A stretch of 64,000 nt of DNA, from NCBI GenBank assembly GCA_025060675.1, contig JANXBI010000018.1, positions 124,001-188,000 on the forward strand, given 5' to 3'. The position numbers and the translations under genes were made by a program. The first letter of the stretch is position 1; each line of letters starts with the position of its first letter. Origin of the DNA: Candidatus Caldatribacterium sp. (lineage in GTDB: Bacteria > Atribacterota > Atribacteria > Atribacterales > Caldatribacteriaceae). Below the pieces are notes generated by a model. The model worked only from the letters and a program-made list of their open reading frames with translations, was not told where the DNA came from and ran no database searches. Positions 45,103 to 54,298 of this stretch are shown here, piece after piece.

Positions 45103-45855
45103 ATGAATACCCCGCTTCTTGTGGTCGATTCTGTGCAAGTTCGGTATGGAGTGGTAGAGGCGCTTCGAGATGTTTCTCTCACCCTTGGGGAGCGGGAAAT
45201 CGTCGCTGTTCTTGGCGCTAATGGGGCAGGAAAGACGACTCTTCTTCGGGCTATCTCAGGGCTTATTCCTCTTGTTCGAGGACGAATCCTCTTCTGTGGA
45301 AAGGACATACGCTCCCTCCTTCCTTTTGAGCTTGTGCGACATGGCCTTGTTCATGTCCCGGAAGGCCGTCGCGTTTTCTCGACCCTCACCGTCGAGGAAA
45401 ACCTTGTCCTTGGGTTATACGGGGTGCGTCACTCTTTGAGCGATGCAGAAGTGCAAAAACGAAAAGAGTGGATTTTCCGCCTTTTTCCTGTTCTCAGGGA
45501 ACGACGGCGGCAACTTGCTGGGACACTTTCTGGTGGAGAGCAACAAATGCTCGCCCTCGGTCGAGGCCTCATATCGCGTCCTAAAGTCCTTCTCCTTGAT
45601 GAACCCTCTTTGGGGCTTGCTCCTCGAATGGTTCAGGACATCTTTCAGCTCATCCAGGGAATTCACCAAGAGGAAGGTGTATCCATACTCCTTGTGGAGC
45701 AAAACGTCCGTAGAGCGCTCTCTGTGGCCTCTTATGCGTACGTTCTTGAAAGTGGTCGTGTGGTGCTTTCTGGAAAACCTTCCGATCTTCTCCGCGATGA
45801 GCGGCTCCATGCTGCATACCTCGGGGGTTCGGGTATGAAGCGACGCATGTCCTGA
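45103..45855 (+). CDS. Branched-chain amino-acid ABC transporter ATPase (LivF type)
   Basis: 250 residues. Walker A GANGAGKTT, signature LSGGEQQM and Walker B LLLDEPSLGLAP are those of LivF. ATG 45103 directly follows the TGA of the fusion gene, after GGGAGGGGAGAGGG. It would form a heterodimer with the fused LivG domain. The operon ends here, and a promoter for recG follows. Confidence 0.94.
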   Translation: MNTPLLVVDSVQVRYGVVEALRDVSLTLGEREIVAVLGANGAGKTTLLRAISGLIPLVRGRILFCGKDIRSLLPFELVRHGLVHVPEGRRVFSTLTVEENLVLGLYGVRHSLSDAEVQKRKEWIFRLFPVLRERRRQLAGTLSGGEQQMLALGRGLISRPKVLLLDEPSLGLAPRMVQDIFQLIQGIHQEEGVSILLVEQNVRRALSVASYAYVLESGRVVLSGKPSDLLRDERLHAAYLGGSGMKRRMS

Positions 45856-45858
45856 GGC

Positions 45859-45886
45859 TTGCGAAGTCCTCTCTCGGTTGTACAAT
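45859..45886 (+). promoter_or_regulatory. Promoter for recG
   Basis: TTGCGA at 45859-45864, a 16-base spacer and TACAAT at 45881-45886. The start near 45893 leaves a very short leader before ATG 45905, with GGGAGGA just upstream. Confidence 0.6.
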
Positions 45887-45904
45887 AAAGAGGGAGGACA
45901 GTTT

Positions 45905-48241
45905 ATGGCTCGGTGTTCCAGGGAAGTTGTGCTCAAAATCCTCGAACAAGAGAAGAAGAAGCTTGACAATACCTCTGTTTTTGGTGGTTTTAACCGCTTC
46001 ATGAAAAGGTGGCTTGTCGAGGAAGGGAATCATGCTGGAGAGTGGCTCGAAAAGCTTGAGCGCTATGAATACCTTTCCCCTGGAGAACGGAAGCACCTTC
46101 TTGCTGCCATCGAGAGTAGCCTTCGGGTAAAATCCCAAGGAGAATGTGCTTTGCCCCCATGCACAAAGGCTGCTCCCCTCTTGTGTCAGCCTGTGCGATA
46201 CCTCAAGGGTGTGGGTCCAAGCATCGAGAAGAAGCTCCACCGCCTTGACATAGTAACCGTTGAGGATCTCCTCTTTTTCTTCCCTCGGGCGTACCGGGAT
46301 CGAGGAGAGATAAAGCCCATTGTCAAGCTCGAGGGAAGGGGTATTGAGACCGTTGTTGGGAAGGTTACCCAGCATCGGATTGAACGAACCCGTCGTGGTC
46401 CTCTTTTGAAGATTGGTGTAAGTGATGGCACGGGAGAAGTTTATCTTGTGTGTTTCAACCGAGGGTACCTGGCTCAAGTCCTCCGCAAAGGTATCTGGGT
46501 TTGTGTTTCAGGGAGCTTTCAGCGTGCCTTTGGTACGTGGGAAACAGCGACCTTCGATTACGAAATAGGAAAACCAGATCCACAAGTTTTTGAACGCATT
46601 GTTCCAGTTTATTCTCTAACTGAAGGCCTAACCCCTAAGACGCTCCGGCGTATCATTCTCCAGGCTCTTGACGCGTGTCTTCAGCAAGTCCCAGAAGTGC
46701 TTCCTGTCACTCTTCGAAGGCGCCTTGGGCTTCTCTCTAAGCGCGAAGCTATTCGGGAACTCCATGTACCTGTACGTTCCACTCTGGACGAGCTCGAGAC
46801 TCGAAGAAGCTCTGCACATCGTACCCTTATTCTTGAAGAGTTTCTCCTTTTCGCCTTGAGTCTGAAGATTCGTAAAAGAACACTTGAGAAGCTCCGAGTT
46901 CCCCCATGCCCCTTCAAGTCGCCTCTTGTGGAGAGGTTCATCCAGTCTTTGCCTTTCCCCCTCACTGAGGCTCAAAAGAGAGTGTGTTCAGAAATCGCTC
47001 AAGACCTGGCCAGTGGCAGAGTTATGAACCGTCTCGTTCAAGGAGATGTAGGTTCCGGAAAAACCCTCGTGGCTATCATCAGCGCTCTAAGGGTTGTTGA
47101 TGCTGGTCGCCAGGTGGCTTTTATGGTCCCTACGGAAATTCTCGCCGAGCAACATTACTCCCGTTTCCGAGAACCCCTCTTCGCCTTGGGGATTCGGGTG
47201 GGACTTCTCAAGGGAGGGAATACCAAGGAGAAACGTCTGCTTCTTGAGGCCATCCGTAGAAAGGAAGTTGATATTGTCATTGGTACCCATGCGCTCATTG
47301 AGGAAAAAGTGGTTTTTGCTGACCTTGGCCTTGTCATTGTGGACGAACAACACCGTTTTGGTGTCCTCCAGAGAGCAAAACTTAAGGAGAAGGCTACCGT
47401 TCCCCACACTCTGGTCATGACTGCGACACCTATCCCGAGGACCCTTGCTTTAACGCTCTACGGCGACCTGGATGTCTCTATCGTTGATGAAAAACCTGCG
47501 GGGAGGAAGCCCACAAAAACTCTTTGCTTCCCTCTTGAGGAACGCTTTAAAGCTTACAGCAGGGTGCGAAAACTCCTCAAGGAAGGACGTCAAGCGTATG
47601 TAGTGTGTCCAGCCATTGAAGAAACCGATGAAGAGATCGCTACTGTTCAGGAAGTTTTTGAAGAATTGAAGAGGAAATGGCTTTCTGAGTTCCGTATCGA
47701 GATTATTCACGGGAAGCTTCCTTCGAAGGAAAAAGAGGAGGTTATGCGTCGCTTTTCCCATGGCGACATCGATGTTCTCGTGGCTACCTCGGTCATCGAA
47801 GTTGGTATCGATGTGCCGAGAGCGAGCGTCATGGTAGTTGAGAATGCAGAGCGGTTTGGCCTAGCCCAGTTGCATCAACTCCGAGGGAGAATAGGTCGAG
47901 GGAGTGAAGAAGGAGTTTGCATCCTTCTTGCAGCGCTTCAGGGAGAGGAAGCTCGAAGAAGGATGGCTGTGATTACGGCAACAGACGATGGGTTTCGAAT
48001 CGCTGAAGAAGACCTTCGTCTTCGGGGACCTGGGGAATTCTATGGTGTCCGCCAGCATGGTGTGCCGGAATTCCACGTTGCTGATCCTTTTTCGGATTGG
48101 GTACTCCTTGAGGAAGCGTATCGAGAGGCGGAGCGAATTCTTGCCGAGGATCCTCTCCTCGAACATCCAGAATACCGCCCTTTGCGGATGGAAATAGAGC
48201 GTCGTTTCGGTCGCTACCTTGCTTTTGGGGAGGTTGGCTGA
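45905..48241 (+). CDS. recG: ATP-dependent DNA helicase RecG
   Basis: 778 residues. The N-terminal extension and wedge domain (CQPVRYLKGVGPSIEKKL) are followed by helicase motifs GDVGSGKT, DEQHRFGVLQR, TATPIPRTLAL and QLRGRIGRG. RecG remodels stalled replication forks. The frame also opens at TTG 45878, but ATG 45905 with GGGAGGA at 45891-45897 is better. rsmD follows with two bases between. Confidence 0.95.
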   Translation: MARCSREVVLKILEQEKKKLDNTSVFGGFNRFMKRWLVEEGNHAGEWLEKLERYEYLSPGERKHLLAAIESSLRVKSQGECALPPCTKAAPLLCQPVRYLKGVGPSIEKKLHRLDIVTVEDLLFFFPRAYRDRGEIKPIVKLEGRGIETVVGKVTQHRIERTRRGPLLKIGVSDGTGEVYLVCFNRGYLAQVLRKGIWVCVSGSFQRAFGTWETATFDYEIGKPDPQVFERIVPVYSLTEGLTPKTLRRIILQALDACLQQVPEVLPVTLRRRLGLLSKREAIRELHVPVRSTLDELETRRSSAHRTLILEEFLLFALSLKIRKRTLEKLRVPPCPFKSPLVERFIQSLPFPLTEAQKRVCSEIAQDLASGRVMNRLVQGDVGSGKTLVAIISALRVVDAGRQVAFMVPTEILAEQHYSRFREPLFALGIRVGLLKGGNTKEKRLLLEAIRRKEVDIVIGTHALIEEKVVFADLGLVIVDEQHRFGVLQRAKLKEKATVPHTLVMTATPIPRTLALTLYGDLDVSIVDEKPAGRKPTKTLCFPLEERFKAYSRVRKLLKEGRQAYVVCPAIEETDEEIATVQEVFEELKRKWLSEFRIEIIHGKLPSKEKEEVMRRFSHGDIDVLVATSVIEVGIDVPRASVMVVENAERFGLAQLHQLRGRIGRGSEEGVCILLAALQGEEARRRMAVITATDDGFRIAEEDLRLRGPGEFYGVRQHGVPEFHVADPFSDWVLLEEAYREAERILAEDPLLEHPEYRPLRMEIERRFGRYLAFGEVG

Positions 48242-48243
48242 AG

Positions 48244-48822
48244 GTGGGGTACATCCATATCGTGGGAGGTGAGAAGAAAGGGAAGAAAATCATTGTTCCT
48301 CCGGGTGGGGAGGTTCGTCCTATCCAAGGAGTGGTGCGAAAGGCTCTTTTCGAGATCCTGAAAGATGATCTCCTTGGGAGTGTCGTATACGATATCTTTG
48401 CAGGGAGCGGTTCTCTCGGTCTTGAGGCTTTGAGTCGGGGAGCACGAAAAGCCTACTTTTTCGAAGGGAATCCCCGGGTGTGTCAGATTCTACGGCGGAA
48501 CATTGCCCTCTGTGGATACGAAGATCGAGCGCAGGTGGTACGCTTCGACTTTTGGCAGGCGAGGAAATTCCCCAGACACCTTCAGGCGCCTGATATCGTC
48601 TTCCTCGACCCCCCTTTCATGTACGATATTTCCGAAGTGGTCGAAAAGTTGTATAATTTCAAAGTTGTCATAGGTGATGCTCTTGTGGTTCTCCGCTCCT
48701 CCCGAAAGAACTGGCGAGGGCGGGGCTTGCCTTTCCTGGAACTCTTGGATGTGCGGAGGTACGGAAAGAGCGTGCTGCTCTTTGGCCGATTGCGGTCTCC
48801 AGAGGCGGAGGGACTTCAGTGA
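48244..48822 (+). CDS. rsmD: 16S rRNA (guanine-966-N2)-methyltransferase RsmD
   Basis: 192 residues. Typical N-terminus (HIVGGEKKGKKI), RPIQGVVRKALFEIL, SAM site DIFAGSGSLGLEALSRGA and catalytic FLDPPF. GTG 48244 is the start. The stop overlaps the coaD start (GTGA). The recG-rsmD-coaD order is widespread in Firmicutes and Thermotogae. Confidence 0.94.
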   Translation: MGYIHIVGGEKKGKKIIVPPGGEVRPIQGVVRKALFEILKDDLLGSVVYDIFAGSGSLGLEALSRGARKAYFFEGNPRVCQILRRNIALCGYEDRAQVVRFDFWQARKFPRHLQAPDIVFLDPPFMYDISEVVEKLYNFKVVIGDALVVLRSSRKNWRGRGLPFLELLDVRRYGKSVLLFGRLRSPEAEGLQ

Positions 48823-49316
48823 CAACGGCGATTTACCCGGGAAGTTTTGATCCCATAACGAACGGTCATCTTGACATTATTGACCGGGCAAGAAAGATTT
48901 TTGATCGCCTCATCGTTGCGGTGCTTCGTAATCCAAACAAAGTTCCCCTTTTCACCGTAGAGGAACGGAAGCTCATGATTGAAGAGGCAGTGCGTGACTT
49001 TCCGAACGTAGAGGTTGAGGTTTTCGACGGCCTTCTTGTGCATTTTGCCCGTTCAAAAGGTTGTCGAGTTATCCTGCGAGGCCTTCGGGCAATTTCCGAC
49101 TACGAGTACGAAACGCAGATTGCACTTACCAATCGGAAGATGGCTCCCGAGATTGAAACCATCTTTCTCCCCACGAGTACTGAGTATTCTTATTTGAACT
49201 CTACGGTGGTGAAGGAAATTGCCCGTTTTGGGGGGTGCGTACGTGACCTTGTTCCCCCTGGAGTGGAGCGGCGGCTTCGGGAAAAATTTGGTCCACAGAT
49301 GGTGGAAGGGAGATGA
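48819..49316 (+). CDS. coaD: Phosphopantetheine adenylyltransferase
   Basis: 165 residues. The nucleotidyltransferase site [15 protein letters not shown] is near the N-terminus and [16 protein letters not shown] at the C-terminus. It makes dephospho-CoA from phosphopantetheine and ATP; coaBC at 11.3 kb makes its substrate. GTG 48819 overlaps the rsmD stop. Confidence 0.96.
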   Translation: MTTAIYPGSFDPITNGHLDIIDRARKIFDRLIVAVLRNPNKVPLFTVEERKLMIEEAVRDFPNVEVEVFDGLLVHFARSKGCRVILRGLRAISDYEYETQIALTNRKMAPEIETIFLPTSTEYSYLNSTVVKEIARFGGCVRDLVPPGVERRLREKFGPQMVEGR

Positions 49317-49323
49317 AAAAGTG

Positions 49324-50319
49324 ATGGACGTCTTGGCGCGCATTCGTGAAAGGGCAAGGAACTTGGGGAAGCGGATTGCCCTTCCTGAAGGGGGCGATGA
49401 ACGAGTACTCCAGGCGGCACACATAGCAACGCGGGAGAAAATTGCTTCTGTGGTGCTTCTTGGGGATGAAACAGAGATTAGGCAAAAGGCTGAGTCCCTA
49501 GGAATTCATCTTGAGGGAATAGAAGTTCGAAACCCCCTGAGGGATTCTCGACGACCAGTATATGTCCAGTCACTTTTCGAGCTCCGTCGGGAAAAGGGGC
49601 TGACCCTTGAGAAAGCCGAGGAGCTTCTCCAAAATACCATGTACTATGCGTGCATGATGCTTCTCCACGGTGAAGTTGATGGAGTCGTAGGTGGAGCGGT
49701 TTTCACGAGTCCTGACGTCATTCGGCCGGCGCTTCAGATTATCAAGACCGCACCAGGAATTAAACTTGCCTCCAGTTGCTTTCTCATGGTCTTTCCGAGT
49801 ACCCAGTATGGAGAGAATGGCGTGTTCCTCTTTGCCGACTGTGGTTTTAACCCTGACCCAAATGCTGAGGAACTCGCTTACATTGCGATCACCACTGCCC
49901 GGACGTTCCGTCTCCTTGTAGGAGGGGAACCAAGAGTTGCCATGCTCTCTTTCTCTACGAAGGGGAGTGCTAAGCATCCACGCGTGGACAAGGTTATTGA
50001 GGCGACCCGTATTGCCAAGACCCTTGCTCCTGACCTCCTCATCGATGGAGAGCTCCAAGGCGATGCCGCTCTTGTGCCAGGAGTGGGGGCGCGAAAGGCC
50101 CCGGGAAGCCCTGTGGCTGGGAGAGCGAACGTCCTTATTTTTCCAGACCTTGACGCTGGAAACATTTGTTACAAGCTCACCGAACGTCTTGCTGGAGGAA
50201 GAGCCATTGGGCCAATTCTCCAAGGACTTGCAAAGCCTGTGAACGACCTTTCCCGGGGATGTAGGACTGAAGATATCGTGGACCAAATTGCGGTCACTGT
50301 TCTCCAGACGGAATTTTGA
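49324..50319 (+). CDS. pta: Phosphate acetyltransferase
   Basis: 331 residues, the short single-domain form. The conserved [15 protein letters not shown], the Pta domain with [25 protein letters not shown] and the end NDLSRGC are present. It interconverts acetyl-CoA and acetyl phosphate. GGGAGATG lies before ATG 49324; the upstream part of the frame belongs to coaD. ackA follows, so the pair yields ATP and acetate. Confidence 0.96.
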   Translation: MDVLARIRERARNLGKRIALPEGGDERVLQAAHIATREKIASVVLLGDETEIRQKAESLGIHLEGIEVRNPLRDSRRPVYVQSLFELRREKGLTLEKAEELLQNTMYYACMMLLHGEVDGVVGGAVFTSPDVIRPALQIIKTAPGIKLASSCFLMVFPSTQYGENGVFLFADCGFNPDPNAEELAYIAITTARTFRLLVGGEPRVAMLSFSTKGSAKHPRVDKVIEATRIAKTLAPDLLIDGELQGDAALVPGVGARKAPGSPVAGRANVLIFPDLDAGNICYKLTERLAGGRAIGPILQGLAKPVNDLSRGCRTEDIVDQIAVTVLQTEF

Positions 50320-50332
50320 GGAAGGGGAGATG

Positions 50333-51544
50333 ATGCCTTTGAACATCCTTGTGGTGAATTGCGGAAGTTCAACCGTTAAGTACCAGCTTTTCCAGATGGA
50401 GGACGAGGACCATTACAACGTGATGGCTAAGGGAGTTGTTGAACGTATTGGGATTCCTGGATCTCGCCTTGAACACCATACTCCTTCGGGAGACTTTGTC
50501 GAAGAGCAGCCTGTTGCAAACCATCGGGTTGCTTTAGAACTTGTTCTTGCAACCCTCACCGCAGGGAAGGCTCGCGTTCTCTCAAGCATACGAGAAATTG
50601 AAGCTGTTGGGCATCGAGTCGTCCATGGAGGGGAGAAGTTTACCGGCTCTGTGCTCATCACCGACGAGGTGCTTGCCGCTATTCGCTCTTTCGCTGATCT
50701 TGCTCCGCTCCATAATCCTCCAAACATTCTCGGTATCGAGGCCTGCCAAGAGCTCATGCCGGGAACTCCTCAGGTGGCAGTTTTTGATACGGCGTTCCAC
50801 GGAACACTTCCTGAGTACGCGTATATTTACCCCATCCCATACGAGTACTACGAGAAGTATCGTATCAGGAGGTACGGTTTCCATGGCACCTCTCATCGGT
50901 ACGTAGCGGAAAGGGCGGCGAAGATGATGGGAAGGGACCTCGGAGAACTCCGGCTCATTACCTGCCATATGGGAAGTGGAGTGAGTTTTGCCGCCATCCG
51001 TTATGGAAAGTCCATCGATACCTCTATGGGGTTCACGCCCCTTGAGGGCCTTGTTATGGGAACGCGCTGCGGTGACATAGACCCCGCTATCATCTTCTTC
51101 CTTATGGACAAAGAGGGCCTTTCGGCTAAGCAAGTTGAGGAAATCCTCAATAAGAAAAGTGGTGTCCTTGGGGTTTCAGGCATCAGTAGTGATACGAGAG
51201 ACATTGAAGATGCTGCGCCGCACAACCATCGAGCGCGTCTCACCCTCGAGATTATTGCTTACCGGGCAAAAAAGTACATCGGAGCCTACTATGCGATCCT
51301 TGGGGGTCTCGATGGGCTTGTGTTTACTGCGGGAATTGGGGAAAATTCTTCATACATTCGGAAGTCGATTTGTTCAGGGCTTGAACATTTGGGGATCCTC
51401 ATTGACGATGAGCGGAACACGGTGCGGAGGAAAGAGGCGTTTATCAGCCGGGACGACTCTCCGGTGAAGGTGATGGTTATCCCCACCAATGAAGAACTTA
51501 TGATCGCCCGGGATACCTGGCGAATTGTGCGTACCATGAGGTGA
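50333..51544 (+). CDS. ackA: Acetate kinase
   Basis: 403 residues starting PLNILVVNCGSSTVKYQLF. GHRVVHGG, FDTAFHGTLP, GFHGTSHRYVA, GTRCGDIDPA and GIGENSSYIR are family blocks around the active site. It makes ATP and acetate from acetyl phosphate. ATG 50330 and ATG 50333 are next to each other behind AGGAAGGGGAG. Part of the pta-ackA-DUF177 run. Confidence 0.97.
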   Translation: MPLNILVVNCGSSTVKYQLFQMEDEDHYNVMAKGVVERIGIPGSRLEHHTPSGDFVEEQPVANHRVALELVLATLTAGKARVLSSIREIEAVGHRVVHGGEKFTGSVLITDEVLAAIRSFADLAPLHNPPNILGIEACQELMPGTPQVAVFDTAFHGTLPEYAYIYPIPYEYYEKYRIRRYGFHGTSHRYVAERAAKMMGRDLGELRLITCHMGSGVSFAAIRYGKSIDTSMGFTPLEGLVMGTRCGDIDPAIIFFLMDKEGLSAKQVEEILNKKSGVLGVSGISSDTRDIEDAAPHNHRARLTLEIIAYRAKKYIGAYYAILGGLDGLVFTAGIGENSSYIRKSICSGLEHLGILIDDERNTVRRKEAFISRDDSPVKVMVIPTNEELMIARDTWRIVRTMR

Positions 51545-51550
51545 GGAGTT

Positions 51551-52087
51551 GTGCAACTTTTCATTGGGGAAGTCAAAAGGAGCACCGGGCAGACATTCTC
51601 CGATTCTCAAGAGGAGGTTTTTTCTCCGTTTCGCCTTGGAGAAGATCGGGTCGTTTTCACGCAACCTGTTCGGATCAGTGTACGACTGGTGAACTGTGGT
51701 TCGGAGATTCTCGTTGAAGGGCAAATTAGGACGGTACTTCTTTTACATTGTGCTCGTTGCCTTGAACCCTTTCTGTATCCCATGGATATTCCTTTTCGTC
51801 TTGAACTTCGAAACGCGAGCCGTTTGACACGCCCTTCAGACTTCGAGGCTGAAGCCACAGAAACTGTTGAAATTCGGTACTTCTCTGAAGAGGAAAACTA
51901 CGTGGACATAACACAGGAGATCCAGGAAATCATTCTCCTCAACATTCCGATGAAACCCCTATGCCGTCCGGATTGTAGAGGGTTGTGCCCAGTGTGTGGC
52001 GCAAATCGAAACGAAACGCGATGCCCCTGCGGGGAGGAAGAGATAGACCCGAGGTTGGCGATTCTCAAAAGGTGGAAGCCTGAGTGA
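51551..52087 (+). CDS. YceD/DUF177 family protein (23S rRNA accumulation protein)
   Basis: 178 residues. HCARCLEPF is the YceD Cys pair and a zinc-like cluster CRPDCRGLCPVCGANRNETRCPC lies near the C-terminus, ending DPRLAILKRWKPE. YceD-type proteins are linked to 23S rRNA accumulation and stand upstream of rpmF, as here. GTG 51551 follows GAGGAG. A promoter for rpmF lies after its stop. Confidence 0.9.
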   Translation: MQLFIGEVKRSTGQTFSDSQEEVFSPFRLGEDRVVFTQPVRISVRLVNCGSEILVEGQIRTVLLLHCARCLEPFLYPMDIPFRLELRNASRLTRPSDFEAEATETVEIRYFSEEENYVDITQEIQEIILLNIPMKPLCRPDCRGLCPVCGANRNETRCPCGEEEIDPRLAILKRWKPE

Positions 52088-52090
52088 CGT

Positions 52091-52119
52091 TTGCAAAGAG
52101 GAGAAAGTTGTTCTATACT
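52091..52119 (+). promoter_or_regulatory. Promoter for rpmF-plsX-fab operon
   Basis: TTGCAA at 52091-52096, a 17-base spacer and TATACT at 52114-52119. The start near 52126 gives a leader of about 35 bases. A hyphenated inverted repeat (CTATCCT at 52118-52124 and AGGATAG at 52140-52146, 15 bases between) overlaps the -10 and might be an operator. Confidence 0.75.
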
Positions 52120-52161
52120 ATCCTACACCTTGAGTTCGCAGGATAGAGGAGGTATTTGTCG

Positions 52162-52341
52162 ATGGCGAACCTGACGAATAAAACCTCGCGATGCCGAAGG
52201 AATAAAAGGAGAACCCACTGGGTTATCCATCCGCCGCACCTAGTGAGCTGTCCTCATTGCCATACGCCTAAGCTTCCACATCATGTGTGCCCCGAATGTG
52301 GGTACTACAAGGGGAGACAGGTTCTCAAGGTTGAAGAGTGA
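52162..52341 (+). CDS. rpmF: 50S ribosomal protein L32
   Basis: 59 residues starting MANLTNKTSRCRRNKRRTH, with a zinc ribbon of CPHC and CPEC. GAGGAGG at 52147-52152 precedes ATG 52162. It opens the fatty-acid and phospholipid operon, as in many bacteria. Confidence 0.94.
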   Translation: MANLTNKTSRCRRNKRRTHWVIHPPHLVSCPHCHTPKLPHHVCPECGYYKGRQVLKVEE

Positions 52342-52353
52342 CGGGGAAAGGCA

Positions 52354-53340
52354 ATGAGGATTGCTGTGGATGTATGGGGTGGCGATTTTGCCCCCCTTGA
52401 GATTGTCAAGGGTTTAAAGGAAGCACATTCCTCTGAGTACACCCTTGTGGCTCTTGGTCCTCGCGAAGAACTCCTTGCACTTTACAGGGATTTTGGAATG
52501 GATGAGAACGATTTTCCTATTGAGGATGCTCCACAAGTCATCCACATGCAAGAGCACCCCGCAGAAGCTGTCAAAAAGAAACCAAACTCGAGCATTTGCC
52601 GCGGTATTCAGCTCCTCGCCCAGAGAAAAGTTGACGCTTTCATCTCTGCAGGGAATAGTGGTGCAGTGATGGCTGCGGCCTGGCTTGGTCTCAAACATAT
52701 TGCTGAAATTGAGCGTCCTGCTATTACCGCTCTTATTCCCAATACTTGTTCGTACTGCGTGCTCCTTGATGTGGGAGCGAATGTAGACTGTAAACCTAAA
52801 CACCTTTTCCACTTTGGTATCATGGGAGCAGAATATGCGAAGATTGTCTTAGGTATTCCTCGTCCAAGGGTAGGCCTTTTGAGCATCGGCGAGGAGGAAG
52901 GAAAGGGGAATGAACTTGTCAAAGCAGCTTACCAGCTTTTTAAAGAACGAAAGAACGAGCTAAACTTTGAATTCGTTGGCAACGCAGAAGGGCAAAACAT
53001 TGTCGACGGTACAGTGGATGTTGTCGTGTGCGACGGATTCACGGGGAATGCTCTTTTGAAGTTTGGGGAGGGACTGATCGAACTCATTGCGTTTTTCTTA
53101 GAGCGGGAAATCCGGGATCCTGGTTTTCGGGAGAGGTTCCAAGCACTCTGGAAGAAGCTTGACCGGAGCGAGTATGGCGGAGCGCCTCTTTTGGGTGTCG
53201 AAGGGGTGTGCATTATCTGCCATGGGAAGTCGAAGGCTCGAGACATAAAGAGTGCTGTTCTGCGGGCAAAGGAGCTTGTAGAACAGGGGATTCTTGAGAA
53301 AATCCGGGAACGACTTGCCCATTTTTCCCTTGAGGGCTAA
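52354..53340 (+). CDS. plsX: Phosphate acyltransferase PlsX
   Basis: 328 residues. It makes acyl phosphate from acyl-ACP for phospholipid synthesis. The conserved DVWGGDFAPLEIVKG, SAGNSGAVMAA, DVGANVDCKP and DGFTGNALLK are present. GGGGAAAGG lies before ATG 52354. It follows rpmF and leads the fatty-acid genes. Confidence 0.96.
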   Translation: MRIAVDVWGGDFAPLEIVKGLKEAHSSEYTLVALGPREELLALYRDFGMDENDFPIEDAPQVIHMQEHPAEAVKKKPNSSICRGIQLLAQRKVDAFISAGNSGAVMAAAWLGLKHIAEIERPAITALIPNTCSYCVLLDVGANVDCKPKHLFHFGIMGAEYAKIVLGIPRPRVGLLSIGEEEGKGNELVKAAYQLFKERKNELNFEFVGNAEGQNIVDGTVDVVVCDGFTGNALLKFGEGLIELIAFFLEREIRDPGFRERFQALWKKLDRSEYGGAPLLGVEGVCIICHGKSKARDIKSAVLRAKELVEQGILEKIRERLAHFSLEG

Positions 53341-53353
53341 AAGGGGAAAAACG

Positions 53354-54298
53354 ATGAAAACACGAGTCACAGAACTTCTGGGCATACAGTATCCTATCCT
53401 CCAGGGGGGTATGGCATGGGTTTCAACCGCCCCACTTGTTGCGGCAGTTTCTGAGGCGGGGGGGCTTGGTATCATTGGTTCTGGAGGGATGACTGGAGAA
53501 GAGCTTCGAGAGGAGATTCGCCGCGTCCGTTCGCTCACCGGGAAACCCTTTGGTGTGAATCTCATGCTCCTCTCGCCACATATTGAGGACCAGATTCGAG
53601 TGGTGAAGGAGGAACGTGTGCCAGTTGTCACGACTGGGGCAGGGAATCCGGGACCTCTTGTGGAGGAATTTTCCCGCCTTGGTATTCTCCTTATCCCGGT
53701 AGTGGCATCAGTTGCCTTGGCGAAACGGCTTGAGCGATACGGGATACAGGCAATTATCGCCGAGGGGAATGAGTCTGGTGGTCACGTGGGAGAAATCACC
53801 ACGCTTTGCCTTATTCCTCAGGTTGTGGACGCAGTCCGTGTTCCGGTGATCGCTGCAGGTGGCGTTGGCGATGGAAGAGGAATGGCAGCCTGTTTCGCTC
53901 TGGGAGCAGAGGGAGTGCAGATTGGAACCCGGTTTATCTGTACTGAAGAGTGCGAGGTGCATCCGGCGTATAAAGAAGCGATTCTAAAGGCACATGACCG
54001 TTCTACTGTTGTTACCGGTCTCTCAACTGGGCATCCAGTGCGGTGTCTTCGGAATCGTTTAACTCGAAGGTTTGAAGAGCTTGAGTTTGGTGGCGCACCG
54101 AAAGAAGAGATTGAGGCGCTTGGTGTTGGGAAGTTGCGGGAAGCCGCGGTATGTGGCAATGTGGAGGAAGGTTCAGTGATGTGTGGTCAGGTTGCTGGTC
54201 TTATCAAGGACATCAAACCGGTGCGGGAGGTTATTGCCGACATTATGCGAGAGTTTTGGGATACTCTTGACCGACTGCAGAGAGTGAGGAACTCATGA
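53354..54298 (+). CDS. fabK: FMN-dependent enoyl-ACP reductase II FabK
   Basis: 314 residues from ATG 53354. YPILQGGMAWVS, GAGNPG, EGNESGGHVGE and AAGGVGDGRGMAACFALGA are typical of FabK and the nitronate monooxygenase family; the operon place argues for FabK. It reduces the enoyl-ACP double bond with NADH and FMN. It stands in for FabI here. Overlaps fabD by 4 bases. Confidence 0.9.
   Translation: MKTRVTELLGIQYPILQGGMAWVSTAPLVAAVSEAGGLGIIGSGGMTGEELREEIRRVRSLTGKPFGVNLMLLSPHIEDQIRVVKEERVPVVTTGAGNPGPLVEEFSRLGILLIPVVASVALAKRLERYGIQAIIAEGNESGGHVGEITTLCLIPQVVDAVRVPVIAAGGVGDGRGMAACFALGAEGVQIGTRFICTEECEVHPAYKEAILKAHDRSTVVTGLSTGHPVRCLRNRLTRRFEELEFGGAPKEEIEALGVGKLREAAVCGNVEEGSVMCGQVAGLIKDIKPVREVIADIMREFWDTLDRLQRVRNS

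Noticed and set aside
49219..49323. N-terminal extension of Pta
   Set aside because: It runs in another frame through the end of coaD; Pta homologues begin near [11 protein letters not shown].
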